Of a DNA stretch of 64,000 nt, positions 33,454-45,562 are shown piece after piece; the first letter of the stretch is position 1, and every line of letters starts with the position of its first letter. Location of the stretch: NCBI GenBank assembly GCA_004380135.1, contig QXCR01000051.1:1-64000 (forward strand). The letters are read 5' to 3'. This DNA is from Stemphylium vesicarium. Taxonomy: Eukaryota > Ascomycota > Dothideomycetes > Pleosporales > Pleosporaceae. A program made the position numbers and the translations under genes. Below the pieces are notes generated by a model that had not been told where the DNA came from, searched no databases, and worked only from the letters and a program-made list of their open reading frames with translations.

Positions 33454-36031
33454 TGGGCGCTCTAGTTGACGCTCATGGTGATTGAGCGGGTGAGGCGAGG
33501 CGAGGCCCGCAAAGGTAGATTAGGAATGAAATAAGAAAGAGTTTACTACTTCATGTTTTCTTCACGTGCTGAGAATAACGACAGGATGTTTGCTGCTAGG
33601 TCTTCGACCGTGGCTGCTTGTCACTTCCTTAAACGCTTCGGCGGGAAGCGCCTGCCTGGTTGCTCCCGTCCTAGCTCCAATTCAGTGGACAGAGCCTGAA
33701 CTGCAACTCGACTCCATCCTCTCTTCCAACACACCTCTCTCACACACACCCCCATGGCTGTACGTACTCGTGTTCTGGCCGAGAAAGCACATTGACGCTG
33801 CAAATGTTGCAAAGTAAGATGTCATCGATTCGGGGATGTTCTTCTGCTAATAGGCAGTATTATTGCGTCTTTGTTATTCTATGCTGAAGTTCCCTCGATG
33901 GATCTTGACCATCAGTGGGATCCTGTTAAAAAATGTGAGGAGCTAGGGGGGTCGGCTGGTGAGTCAGTGACCTCGACGGTACGTAGCTCGGCGTATATGT
34001 AACGACGGAAAGTATCAAGGCACTTTGTGATCTGGCTGGCTGACCTTGTTTAAAAATAGGCAGCAAGACAATTGGAGTTCCGTGGGGACTCAACGCGGGA
34101 ATGTAGTGCAGTGCACCAGATCACATTGGCAAATGTGGCGCTGCTTCATCTCCATGATGGACCGGTACGCGCTAGACCATTGCTTCCGCTAAACGCCGAA
34201 CCAGTTCACCGAGTGTTCTCGACTAGCGGAACATGCTTCCGCTGCAATATATCACATTTGGGTCAGGAAGAAACCCTGCTTGAGCCCTCGATTGGCCACG
34301 GCTTGTGAACGCCGGTAATTGGTGAGAGGGGTGCCGAATGCATGACATAATTTTATGCAATTGCGCGCTGCTGGGGGTCTGATTGCTGGTCCTCTGAACA
34401 ATGGATTTGAGTCAAGCGTGAATGTTTCGTTGGAGATCAGTAATTGCCTTTTTTCAACGGCGTATATATGGCTAGCTCGACGGTTAACGTACGACAAAGA
34501 AAGTTTGGCAGCTGCTACGCAGGGTGCGCGTTCTGTCTCGGGATATGCGGAGTAATAAATCGCCTAATTGACGTGCAGTACTGCATCTACGTTACTCCGG
34601 AACATTTGTAGATAATAGGCAAGGGAGCAGGCCTGGCGTCTCTGCACGTATGGCGATAGTCAGAGTTACAAGGATATCTGGGTATGAAAAATTTGCTATA
34701 TAGATGCGCGGTTAGCCGTACGAGGGCTTCTTCCAGAATAAAAAGGTCTAAAAATACATTATGGTGGGCAAACAAACGATCAACGCTGCTACGCAAGTCG
34801 TTGTTTACATGGTATTATGAGTGGGAAACCCATCGACCTCCAGTTCTTTCCGATCCAGCAGTGCAGACAGAGAAAGGTCGCATGCGCTCCAAGGTTCCGG
34901 TAAGTCGGAGAGTAGCGCATATGTTGGGTAGTGTTGCGAGTGCCAGACACAGTTGAAGTCTCGAAGGTCTGTTGGTTGGGAGCAGACAGCGGTAGCGTGC
35001 AGGCAAGCACTGGACTATCTTTGTGGCATGTATCAGCCATCGTTTCGGGCGCAATAACTAGGAGTTGACCGCCGAGCTTACCGTAGTCCTAGAACGAAAG
35101 TGTCGTGGGTGGCATGCCTTAAGATGTCATATCCTGGATCACCGTTCGCCCTATTTCACAGGGGCTGGCGAAAGATTAGCTGACGGCTATCGCTTGCAAA
35201 CGAGTACTCTTACGAATCGGTTTTGGTTTGGAGATTGGGATTTTGGTGGTGGGCATGGTGTTTGGTCTGGAGGAAGCGGTCGTAACGGTAAGACTTTGGC
35301 TGTTGCTCAGTGCAATCCGTAGGCGCGTGGCAGAGACTACAAGCGATCAAGGCCATTGCGGAGGAAATGAGGCGATAGCGGGGAAGCAGCGATGCCCTTG
35401 CTAGTGGTTGCTCACGAGTAACGAAGCTCGGATCAGAATACGGTGTCGTTCGATACTGAAGGGCTAGTGTGGGAGGCTGCCTTATATCTTTCCGTGGCAT
35501 GGGTTTTCAGGTTCGCCGTGTCGCGCCAGTACCAGTGTCTTGCCGTGTTGCGATGAATGGAGCCAAGACAACGTATCCGCACCCATGCTGCCGAGGATGG
35601 AGAAGACAGTCGTTTGAAGTGCTATCGCGCCAGCCGGCACTCGTTCGTCATCTCTTTGTTTCCGGAGGGGTTTCTTCGTATGCCAAAGGAGGAGGAGCCG
35701 TCTGGAGTCTTGCTAACATCTCGGTGAGTCTTGTATGATGAGTATTTTAACAGCAAATGACTTCATACGTTTCGAAACATCCTGTCGTTAAATCAAACTG
35801 GGGATGTATGACATATATTGAAAAAACTGGGCGACATGCACATTATCAGCCCAAGTGGCGTTTTAACGTTCTAGAGACCGCGCGTAATCACCTGATCTCG
35901 AAATTCCGAAATTCTTTGGAGGCCTTGAGCATGTGCGCATATTCTGGCACGGCAATTTTGGCAATTGCTACCTACGCTTGCATCTCCTGTCATGACCTGG
36001 CTTGACCCTACATTCTCCACTTTCTCGAACC
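33454..36031. other. Gene-poor stretch
   Basis: 2.6 kb without a supported gene. The first 150 bases are the 3' flank of the Smr gene, and the last part is the 3' flank of the DUF6594 gene. Open frames are short, overlapping and mostly start with TTG. The sequence is AT-richer than the gene-dense areas, with stretches such as 34670-34780. I see no transposon domain. Confidence 0.45.
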
Positions 36032-36954
36032 TCAACCAACACTCTTTGCTCCGATATAGACTCCTCCCACAGCGAAGAAAGCTGCAATGATCGCGAATAG
36101 ATCATTTCTCTTTAGCGCTGGTACGCACACGATCAACAAGGCTGCGAGCACCATGCCAAAGCTACCAAGGACAATGATACGGCACATCTCCGATGCGAGG
36201 CAGCTTAAGACCCCCAGGCACCCCGCGAAAAGCACCGGCACATATATACCGGAGAGAATGTTGGCGACGGTCAAGATTGTCGCAAGCTCCAGGGTACGCT
36301 GTGAGTCGTCTGCCTCATCTGCCGGCTCTCCCCAGTTACGTAGAGCCCAATTTTTCAGGAACAGGTTCGCTGGTTTGAGGCGCATGATCATGAACTTGGT
36401 GAGCATATCTTGCTGTCCTTGTTCGCCACACTTCAAAGCGCATGTGTCGTTGTTTGCCGGAACTTGGGTATAGATCTTGGCTTTCTCCTTTGTAGGCCCA
36501 AAAATATCGCCTTTGAACAGCCCTTCGCGCTGAGCAAGATGTTGAGCATAGATATCGGGTTGATCAGGTAGGTTGGCGATGTCGCGAGCGAGCTTGAGAT
36601 CCTTGCCTATATGAGAATTTGTCAGCACCTCCTCCTTCAGGGCAGCAAGTCGAACAGCGTACCATACCGTCGAATCAACGAGCTGAGCTTGTCAAACTTG
36701 GGCTTGAGTTTCGAATGATGATCAGATTCATAATCCAGGTGGTAGTCCAACGCCGTGACAACGACAGTACTTGAAGCAGCTCCGTAAATTTCCGCCATGT
36801 TCGCATTGAAGTCTTGTATTTCCTTCTCAATTTCACGAGTCTCATTGTAGAGTATCCAGGCCCAATAGCCCAGGTATCGCCGGAACTTTGCAGTCTCTGG
36901 CATATCGACGATGTCTTTATACAACACAGAAAGGTAACCACCGGAAGCGTCCAT
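36032..36954 (-). CDS. DUF6594-like membrane protein
   Basis: Exons are 36954-36663 and 36606-36032, giving 288 aa; the 56-nt intron joins LIRRYG to KDLKLARDIA. The start ATG (MDASGGYLSVLYKD) follows a TTG-opened extension that I do not use. The N-terminal half is helical: AKFRRYLGYWAWILYNETRE, an Arg/Trp-Leu/Tyr pattern like the 'FRRF..RNLLY' start of DUF6594, then DLKLARDIANLPDQP. The C-terminal 110 residues hold three hydrophobic helices: ILTVANILSGIYVPVLFAG, RIIVLGSFGMVLAALLIVCV and LFAIIAAFFAVGGVYIGA. This three-helix end is a hallmark of the family, which is expanded in plant-associated Dothideomycetes and has no established function. Confidence 0.8.
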
Positions 36955-39900
36955 CGTGGCCGAGCTTTGTGTTTCCAAGGCGAAACCCCGGAGTCGAAGG
37001 GATCAGGTAGAGGTCGAGCGAAGCCTAGATGGCGAATCAGAACAGAACCGAGGGAGATTAAGCACAATGCCGGTGGTTTCACGGTAAGAGATGGTGGTAC
37101 TGCAAACTTTGCGAGTCATGGACCTGTGATCTATATAATGCGGGCTACTTCTACCTCCAAAAAACGCCGCACATGATCCCCACACCCTCAACTTCGCTTC
37201 CTACCACACCAAACCCACAATAAAGGCGACTATGCGCAACGCAAACGGTCAAGATTCTGTCACGATCAACCAAACCTAGAGCAACGTCGAACTGATGTGT
37301 CGACAGCGCATCATACAGAGACACAAAGTATCAATTGCTTCACCGGCCGCCGTACCATTTGCTCGAAATGTCTCATACCGGCCGAGGAAGAAGAAATCTG
37401 ACCTCAAAGACACTTCACGTGCTCGACTAGCGGTAAAAATGGTCTATAACGCTTGGCCAGCCTTGTACGTCAGTTCTTAGGCTTCGCGGTAACTTGAATA
37501 GCTCTTTTATCTCAGGGCGTACACTATTTTGAAGAAATGGAAGAAAGAGGTAATGCAGCGCAACTTGGTGTGTTCGATCATCAAATACGATACCTAAGGG
37601 GATGCACAAATCGACCATCAACGGCTCCTGAGTTCTCGCGATGCGGCTGCAGCCTTGCAACGAGGCTTTGGCCCCCACATCAGGATGCGACCTCGGGATG
37701 ACGCAACTTCCATCCACAACCACAGCAGGAAGGATTTCTGCCACGTTGTCATGTCGTGTCGACGTGCATCTTCGTAATTTCTGTCGGATTCAGCCCTCCT
37801 TCTGGTATACAACGCAGAGCCCTGCACACCGCCGGATATTGTGCAAAGAAACATTTGCCCTCTTATAAGGGGCGAAGTAAAAAACCACGCCATCATTTAC
37901 ATCTAGTCTCGATGGATCTAGCAATCCCGACCTATCGAAGCCACGGCGGCGCAGGAACACAATCCCCGGTATGATGGTTGATCTGCACGATGTTCTCATA
38001 ATATGCAGCTGATACCGCGGTACAATTACCGTAGAGAATCTAGCATCTCTGAACATGTGTTCTCAGGAGGCTGTTATCTCATCAGACCCTGTAGCTCTAT
38101 ATTTCTTATCGTTGGCATAGAGTAAAGCTCTAAAGCATCGTATTGTGTTTCCAATGCGGCACTCAACCTGCGTTAGCACCACGAAATTTACAGCCACAAA
38201 GGTATTATGGAGTTCCAATAACGAATAGCAGGTTATGATCCGAGCGCTTCTTAAGGTTTTGCTCACTGTTGTCGTAGTCGCCTTAGCATGCCAACAAAAA
38301 TCACACTCGCAGATGCATTGAGGCTACTAGACCAACGGGTCACTGCCGTTTACTTTTGTCGCCACGATTCCAACGGCCGGCAGCCTAGGCCAAGATAGGT
38401 ACCACTAAGATGCTGCTGCCATTCGATTATGCACCCTGTACCAGCAGTCCCATTTTGCCTTATCTAGCTTTGCCACCTGTATGCGGCCAATAGCTTTATA
38501 CTTGCGACTAAGGCATCAGCCCAAGACAACTAAACGTCTATCTACACTCCTGTGACAACAATAGTCTGCGCCCACCACGTTACCCACCGATATCAAGTCG
38601 AATTGCGGATCAGGCGAATATGCACATGATACTCGCATTCAAAAGCAATTCTCTCTGCTTTCCCCAGACCCTCTGGCCGATTCCTAGCCACCTTGAAGAC
38701 GTGGAGTCCGGTCAGCGGATTTCAATAACGGTCAGCCTCGTGTATGAATACGTTGCAAGTCAGCCCGGCGGTTAAACAAGCTTGGTTTGCGAAACCTACG
38801 AGACTCTTCCGGAAGCGGAGCAATGTGTCAAATGGATGCGGCTCAACTGGTGAGGCCGCAAGCCTGAACAAGCTATCTTCGAGCCCCAAGTACATGACGT
38901 GGAGTATTGGCTGTGTGTTGTGATCCCCCTTTTCCTGTTTAAGATGCCTTTTAGGTGGAGTAGAAGGCTTGTTCTTGAAGCGCGAAGGCCCTCAAACGGC
39001 GACACGTTGGGAGAATTTAAATGTGGGTTTCGCCAATCCAGAATCTTCGTATGTCATGAGTTCTGTTCCGAGGTCCCAAAATACATGAACCGAGTTCTAT
39101 TCCCTTCTCCTTCTTCTCTCCATGTCAATGCTCTGGATTATCAAAGAACCATGCCGTTCCCTCATGTTTCTACAAAACCCAAAGGCAGAGGGAGAGCGTT
39201 TCTTAGTTTCTCTAGGGCTTCTCAAATTAGATCCTGACTCGCGAATGCCTCAGGGAAAGCCTGCGGAATATGTAGTTACTAACACCACGAGTCTATAGTG
39301 CGTTGCTAAGGTGCCTAAGGCACTCCTTGTTAGCCTCGTAATTATTGTTCTCGAATGTAGGTAACGCGAACCTTTGTAAATATGCCAATGCTATACTTCT
39401 ACAATACATCTGCCTCCTTGCACTGCGGTACACCAAAGTAATCAACAAGTGTCGGTAATTTTGATGCTACGCTCTAAGCTACAAATGTTTAGAGCCGCAC
39501 TTAATAGGGTCAGAAGAAAATGATTCTACTACAAGGCCATGCCTCCTTATCTACAACCTCTTCAAAACACTTGCCTTTAAACTCAAAGTTGACATAGAAT
39601 ATACAAGACTTCAAGTACTATTTATTCTACCTGCTTTGTACTGTTTAAGAGTTACTGCAGTCAAAAGATGATAGTGCTCAGTGCTATGCCACCCAAGACC
39701 GCTTGCATTCACGACTCAATGTTCTCCTGCGACTTTCACAAGACTGAGAAGCAATGCTAAATCTAAGATAGAGACGCAAAGATTGGAAACATAGTGTGTG
39801 CGAATACCTACGATAAGTTTAACAGGAGTCCTCTTCGCCATGAATTTTATACTATTCGACCACTGCCTGCGATAAGTGAAAAGCGACCACTTTGCGTCCG

Positions 39901-42900
39901 TCATGGATGGCCAGTTACCCCCGAAACTACCAATACCTCGGTCCTAGTAGCAAACCTTTTTCTCACAATGCAATAAATATGATGGCCAATCGCGTTCATC
40001 CGTTCCACACAGGATCTGGCAGCCTGATCACGCGATGCCGCCCGGGGCTCTCAGCCACCTTTTTGCTTTTTGCGGGGACTTCTAGATCGCACACGCACCT
40101 TGACCTGACCGATGAATCCCTTCTTTTCTTTATCCCGTCACATCATACGTACGGGGAAATTAACATGAACCCTGATGAATTTCCCGTGTTGCTTTGGCTG
40201 CTTTACCGGGCTGTTGGGAATGGGCTGGATCTGTGTGACGCCACCAATACTTTTTTTCTTTGCAACTTCATGCCGAGGTTAGACTGTCCACTTGTAGACA
40301 CGGACTTACAGAGTATGCGTGAGGGCTGGGTGGTTGGTCTTCGGCTTCACGTATTTATATTTTGAACTATGGGCTCTGTGTTGCGGATTCTCGGAACTAT
40401 GGCGCAAACCTAAACAATGCAGCATAGCTCAAGGCTCCATCGTCCCTTGCGGCCGACGCGACCGTTGACGCACGGGATACCCGTCTTCACAAAGATCGAA
40501 AGATATGGCGCTCACCATCTTAGAGGGCCGAGATCTAGACGGCACGAGCCAATGTGGAAGATGGAATGGCCGAGGCCTTGCCTGCAGCTCGAATCCATGT
40601 ATGCACATCATAGCGATGCCGTCTGCGAGACCCACTCCAATGTGCTGAGGCGATCATTCGTGAGCCGAGTAACCGACCACGGCAGCGACCAACTCCACGC
40701 AGACTGGGCTATGGAGAGACCCTGTGGCGCTGAGACTGTAAGCTAACAGTGTAGTCGAGTGAAGCTTGCGACGGGTCTGCGACACCCATATCCTAGCACT
40801 CGTCTTTGAAGAAAGGAATATTTTCGAGGTAGCCATTGCGGCTACGAGAGTTGAACCGAGACCTAGGTGATGCTCAAAATCATAGCTAGTAGATACCTTT
40901 GGATTACCTGCTCGATACAAAGAACCAAATATAGGACAGCCTATTTCAAGGTGTGTAACACTTGAAAATGACAAGAAACCTTGCAAGACCATAACTCTAC
41001 TACCACCACTTACTGATGGATGGTGTAAAGTAAGATAACATTCGTACATCGAATGATCAACCTCAGTAGAACTTAATTGGATTAAAGTCCGATACTGCAG
41101 GTGACATAATGCGGAGCAGGTCCGGGGCTGAGGAGTAGCCATACGAAGACGTGGAGAATACGCACTAGGCAGTACATTGCGTGCCGCCCTTGTACTGCAT
41201 AGCGAAAGGCTGAACACAGTGCCGCCTCTTCCTTGCGATTGAGCAAAGTCAATTTGATAGCAGCCAAGTACGCCAGCAAGGCCTGCGCAGAATAGACATG
41301 ACAGCCGTCAGTCGGGCCGATGACTACCAAATAATTCTAGAAGGATGCCATGAGGCGTTCGGATGGCTCGGAAGTGCTTCCTCATATCGCTATAGCGTTG
41401 GGTTCCTGCAGTTGGAGGCTGCGGGTTGGCATTTGTGTCTTCTATTCAGGCAGCTGCGCAAGACATTGAGGTCGTAAAGTGCTTCTAGTCTGCCTGTTAG
41501 CGGATCTGCGGTACTACGGGACGTGCAAGCTTGTAGGAAGCCGGGTTGGTGGGTCAGACGGACTGTGGTAGTCTGAGCCAGAACCGAACAGTTGGTGACA
41601 TCCGTTGACGGACTCTGTAGTGGCAAAAGTTTTACCTTCAGTAGTGGCGGGCCGGACGGGTTGATGAAACTCGAAGCGTGTACGCTGACGTTCATGCGAA
41701 AATGAGAGCTAGAATTTGCCCCGCTGATCTGTTTTGAAAAGACCGACATTAGAAGCTAAATCGCCCCGCATTCGTGTTACTACTGTTCATCGAAAGGTAG
41801 GTACGATGGCGATGTCTTCGCAGAGTTCCCTCCAAGCGTCACCCGTACGTACATTGGGTGTCAGTCAGGATTACGATGGCTCCGAATATCCGCCAATCAT
41901 ACCTTTATGCATTTTTCCAAATCCCAGTGAAGGCTAAGAGTAGCTAGAAGCCAAGGAAGCATCTGCAGGCACAGCGCAAGACTAATGCGCGCCTTGTCCG
42001 CTCGCTACCTCAGACGGACTATACGGCTTCTGAAGCCTAGTGCGTGTTCGCACGCGACCTTGCGCAATGGGGACATAGGGACGGCTAAACATGACATTAG
42101 AAGAGGTGTTGACTTGCGAAGTGGGGAGGTGGTCATTGCCATGAAAAGTGAAGATGGGGACGTCAGCATAATCAGTTCGCAGCAAGTTCGCATGTTCAGG
42201 GAAGAAGGAAGTGGAATGGAGCACGTGCTCAAAAGCACAGCGAACATCAACAAGCATCTATTTCTGACCACGATAGCGCATCACAGCCGACGTGCGACAA
42301 CCTTATACCAGTGAAGCGTATCCTATGGCCGGACCAAAACAATAAATGCATTTCTACGCGTCGGCACGCGTTTGTTGGGGCTCTCCACCTCCCCACCAAG
42401 CAGCGCTAACGCGGCAAAAGGGGCTCGAAAACGCCGGACGTTGCAGAAACGGGGACGCTGACTGCGCAGCCCACTTCCTCACCGGTGCCTGACAGGTGCA
42501 TCCTCCGGATCGAGACTGTCAACGCTGTGTCAAACCGGAGAATTATGGCATGATTCGTATCGCCTGCGACCTGCATATCTGTTCCTATACGCTGAGGTCC
42601 GAAGCAAGCTGAAAGTCGTCATGGTCCCACAGCTTACTCTGTGGGTCAATGAAGGTTCGGGTATCCCGTCATTGGAGGTCAGCAATGAGCAGCTAGGAAT
42701 TGAAGAATCGCTCATTGACCACTCACAGCTGCTTGGGACGGCCTTCGGGAGTTACCCTTTTTTTTTATTACTGACTGCGATAGACAAGCTTCGTCCCGTA
42801 ACGCGGCATCCCAAGGAAGATGACAAAGCTGGGCACTCATCTCGATGCCGGGCGCTCCAGTCAGCAGCAGTAGAACCAGGGCGGTTCATGCTCCGCTAAA

Positions 42901-43900
42901 CCAGTGGAACTTTCTGTTGAGTTTCCGTTCCTGATCGCAACCTCGTCAAGATCCATGGGTTAGACGCCTCTTCGAAGGTAGGTGTGTTGGAAGGGCAGCC
43001 CTGTGGTCTGTTGCCAAAACCCACGCCGCATCGATCTCTGTTAGACGCCCGCCGTATGCCGTCTGGGAGCCGTCGAGCTTCGGGAGAGGAAGCCCTTTTC
43101 GAATGCGCGCGAATCACGCTGCACGAGCAGGGCAAAGACGTGATGGCTCGACGTGCTGCCTCTGGCTCCTTCGGGCCAGTCTCTGCGCGCGTACGAGGCC
43201 GGTGCCTGGACCCGACTGTGACATCCCAGTCTGCAGACCCGCCTCTGCTGCGAATCCTAGCCGTCTACGCACGCCTCCTGCTTGTCTTGGCTACTAAGCC
43301 TCTGGGGGTGAGGTCGCGCTAAACTAGAGCAGAGTGGGAGGGGTTGGTGGCCTGTCCGCTCCAGGATCGCCGCACCCACTTGACCTACACACAGGCGGCC
43401 CAACCAGCAGCCATCTTCAAGACCAGGGCATCGTCCTGCATCGTTCAGCTTCCCTTATGCCGCAGCGGCCTTTTCCTACATCTTCCATAACGTCCCGTCG
43501 TTCATTTTTCACTCGCTTTGGCCTCGTGCGCCTCTAATCCGACCATAGAACCTTATTCACTCTTTATACAGTCCGTGTCTGGGCGAACTGCGACTTCTTG
43601 TACTCCATATTTCTGTTTCGTTTTCTGACTCCGCGACATTCATTGGATCCAATACCACAATTGTTGGCACTGGTTTCACTTACACGGTATTGCTTTACAA
43701 CATCATACACTACAACAGACCTAACTCACCATTGAGTTGAACTTCGGAAGCTGCCTTGCCGGCTGGGCCTCACATACCTCCGACAACCACCTTATATTGC
43801 ACCTCAGGCCGGAGTTGGGATACTGCTAGTCGGATTTGAGTCACGCATGTACTCTACGCTTCAAATCCATCCGTTGTAGAAAGCGTCCAAGTGTTCCGAG
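36955..43900. other. Gene desert of about 7 kb
   Basis: No gene can be supported with confidence. The region is patchy: 38000-41100 is AT-richer, while 43000-43330 is a GC-rich block with one open frame of 112 codons. No reverse transcriptase, transposase or long terminal repeat was recognised, but decayed transposon remnants mutated beyond recognition would fit. An open frame on the minus strand at 37427-37744 reads like protein but has no ATG. The last 400 bases form the leader and promoter of the receptor-like gene. Confidence 0.5.
37427..37744 (-). other. Possible coding remnant without ATG
   Basis: This minus-strand frame of 105 codons opens with GTG. It reads as a plausible folded protein segment: AEILPAVVVDGSCVIPRSH, then MVDLCIPLGIVFDDRTH, VALHYLFLPFLQ and EIKELFKLPRSL. 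I do not recognise the family, no ATG precedes it in frame before a stop, and no matching exon is clear upstream. It could be the last exon of an unrecognised gene, a pseudogene fragment or chance. Confidence 0.2.
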
Positions 43901-45562
43901 ATGACCGACAACACTACATTGACTCAGACACTCAGAGGGCGCTGTCCAGCACCTTTCTACGATGTATCGCAATTTGGTTTCGATGGCTGTAAGTGATCCC
44001 GTCATAGTCCTTGTACATCCTCTGACAAACTCAGTTGTCGACGGAAGGTTCTGCGCGCCTGTTGGAAACCAAGGTCTTGTCTGCTGCTTGCCATGTCCAC
44101 TGACAGACTACCTATACCCAGAGAGTATGTTCCTTCAAGACGGTGCCCAAATTTACTTGACTAAAGAACCCCAGGCTTCAATACCGCCTACCAAGTGGCC
44201 GAGGCGCTCAACGTCGTAGGACTCATATGTCTTGTGTTCCTTCTGATCTCATACATGGTCCTTCCAGCCGAGAAGACACGCCGACATTATCTCAGTTACT
44301 GCCTGATCATTGCTGCAATGTTCATGGAACTTGGTTTCGTGATCCCCTTTGGCGCCCGACCGGAGCAATGCTACGATGAGATTACCCCTAACGATATGTA
44401 CTCGAGCCTAACATGCGCTTTCTCCGGTGCCTTTCTCATCTCCGGGGGTCTGTCCATGGCCGTTTGGATTTTCATTCGCGCTCTTTCCATGCACCTTCAA
44501 ATCTGCTGGGATGTTACGCCCGGAAAAAAGTTCTTTTACTGGGCGCAAGGCTTAGGCTGGTCCATTGCAGCTGCCTTTTTCACCATCACCATCACGATTA
44601 CTGGAGTATCCTTCAGATTTGGCGATGTTTGTCACGTAAATGCGGAGCACTCCATGAAAGACTTCTGGGGTCCCTTACTGGCCATTGCAGGCGCAGCTAT
44701 GGTGATTCAGGTAGCAACGTAAGTTGATCAGGAACTCCCATAGTGATTGGACTAACATTGAGCTAGATTCGTGTACTGCATCAAGGTATACCTTCAGAAC
44801 ATGTTCAGCGACGACAAAACCGAGACGCAAAGCAGCGCAGGCCTTCCCTCCTACACAACCAGCATTCGCAACCGTTCCGCCAAAGCCGTCTATCGACGTG
44901 TACGCAAGGTGCTTTACCTCCAATGGCGCGGCATTACCATTGTGGTCTTCATTCTCGTCGATGTTATCTTCTTCTCGATTGTATTCATCTGGCTAAACTC
45001 TGCGACATCCCACGCTACCGACAACGTCGAAGACATCTACCCGTATCTCCTGTGCTTGATGCAGGAATACAACCGGGATCTGGAGTCATGTTTCGCACTT
45101 GGTCAGGATATCGCCATCGACCAATCCATGGTAACCGCTATCTTGATAATGCTCTCGATAGCTGGACTACAAGTCTTCTTCTTGCTTGGGCGATGGAGCA
45201 TGATGTCGGGATGGCGCGACTTCATCCGAAGCAAGTTCAGCAAGAACCGTGAGTTTGTATCCTTGGACGCCAGAAACCCCATAGAGGACGTACGCCATTT
45301 TGAGCTTAAGAACTTCGAGCAGCAATCACCGCCCAGTGCTTATACCACTCCTGGACTCGCTAGCTACGTCATGGGCAACCCTCGATCTGACACGCCTGAG
45401 CATTTCCACAAAGAGATTCAGCGTGATTACAAGAGTCCGACGCTGAGCTTTTCCACACCGAGACCACAATCCCGAGCAGCCCATGTAGATTGGGACCCAA
45501 GGTCATCCATGGCGAGGGGAGGGCTTGGACTGCATCCACCCGATTACGATACTAAGATCTGA
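43901..45562 (+). CDS. Seven-helix receptor-like membrane protein (class B/F-like)
   Basis: Exons are 43901-43988, 44035-44124, 44175-44718 and 44767-45562, giving 505 aa. The introns are 46-50 nt. The extracellular N-terminus of about 65 residues has paired cysteines (RGRCPAP, RFCAPVG, LVCCLPCPLTD) and precedes seven hydrophobic helices: EALNVVGLICLVFLLISYMV, YCLIIAAMFMELGFVI, CAFSGAFLISGGLSMAVWIF, GLGWSIAAAFFTITITITGV, LLAIAGAAMVIQVATFVYCI, ITIVVFILVDVIFFSIVFIW and AILIMLSIAGLQVFFLLG. Paired Cys in the ectodomain and loop 1 (EQCYDEI, SLTCAF) resemble secretin/frizzled-like fungal receptors. The cytoplasmic tail is about 100 residues, Ser/Pro-rich. The ligand is unknown. Assignment is by topology and cysteine pattern, not by a search. 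Confidence 0.85.

Noticed and set aside
36955..43900. An intact transposon or biosynthetic gene cluster
   Set aside because: No transposase, reverse transcriptase, integrase, polyketide synthase or NRPS motif can be seen on either strand.
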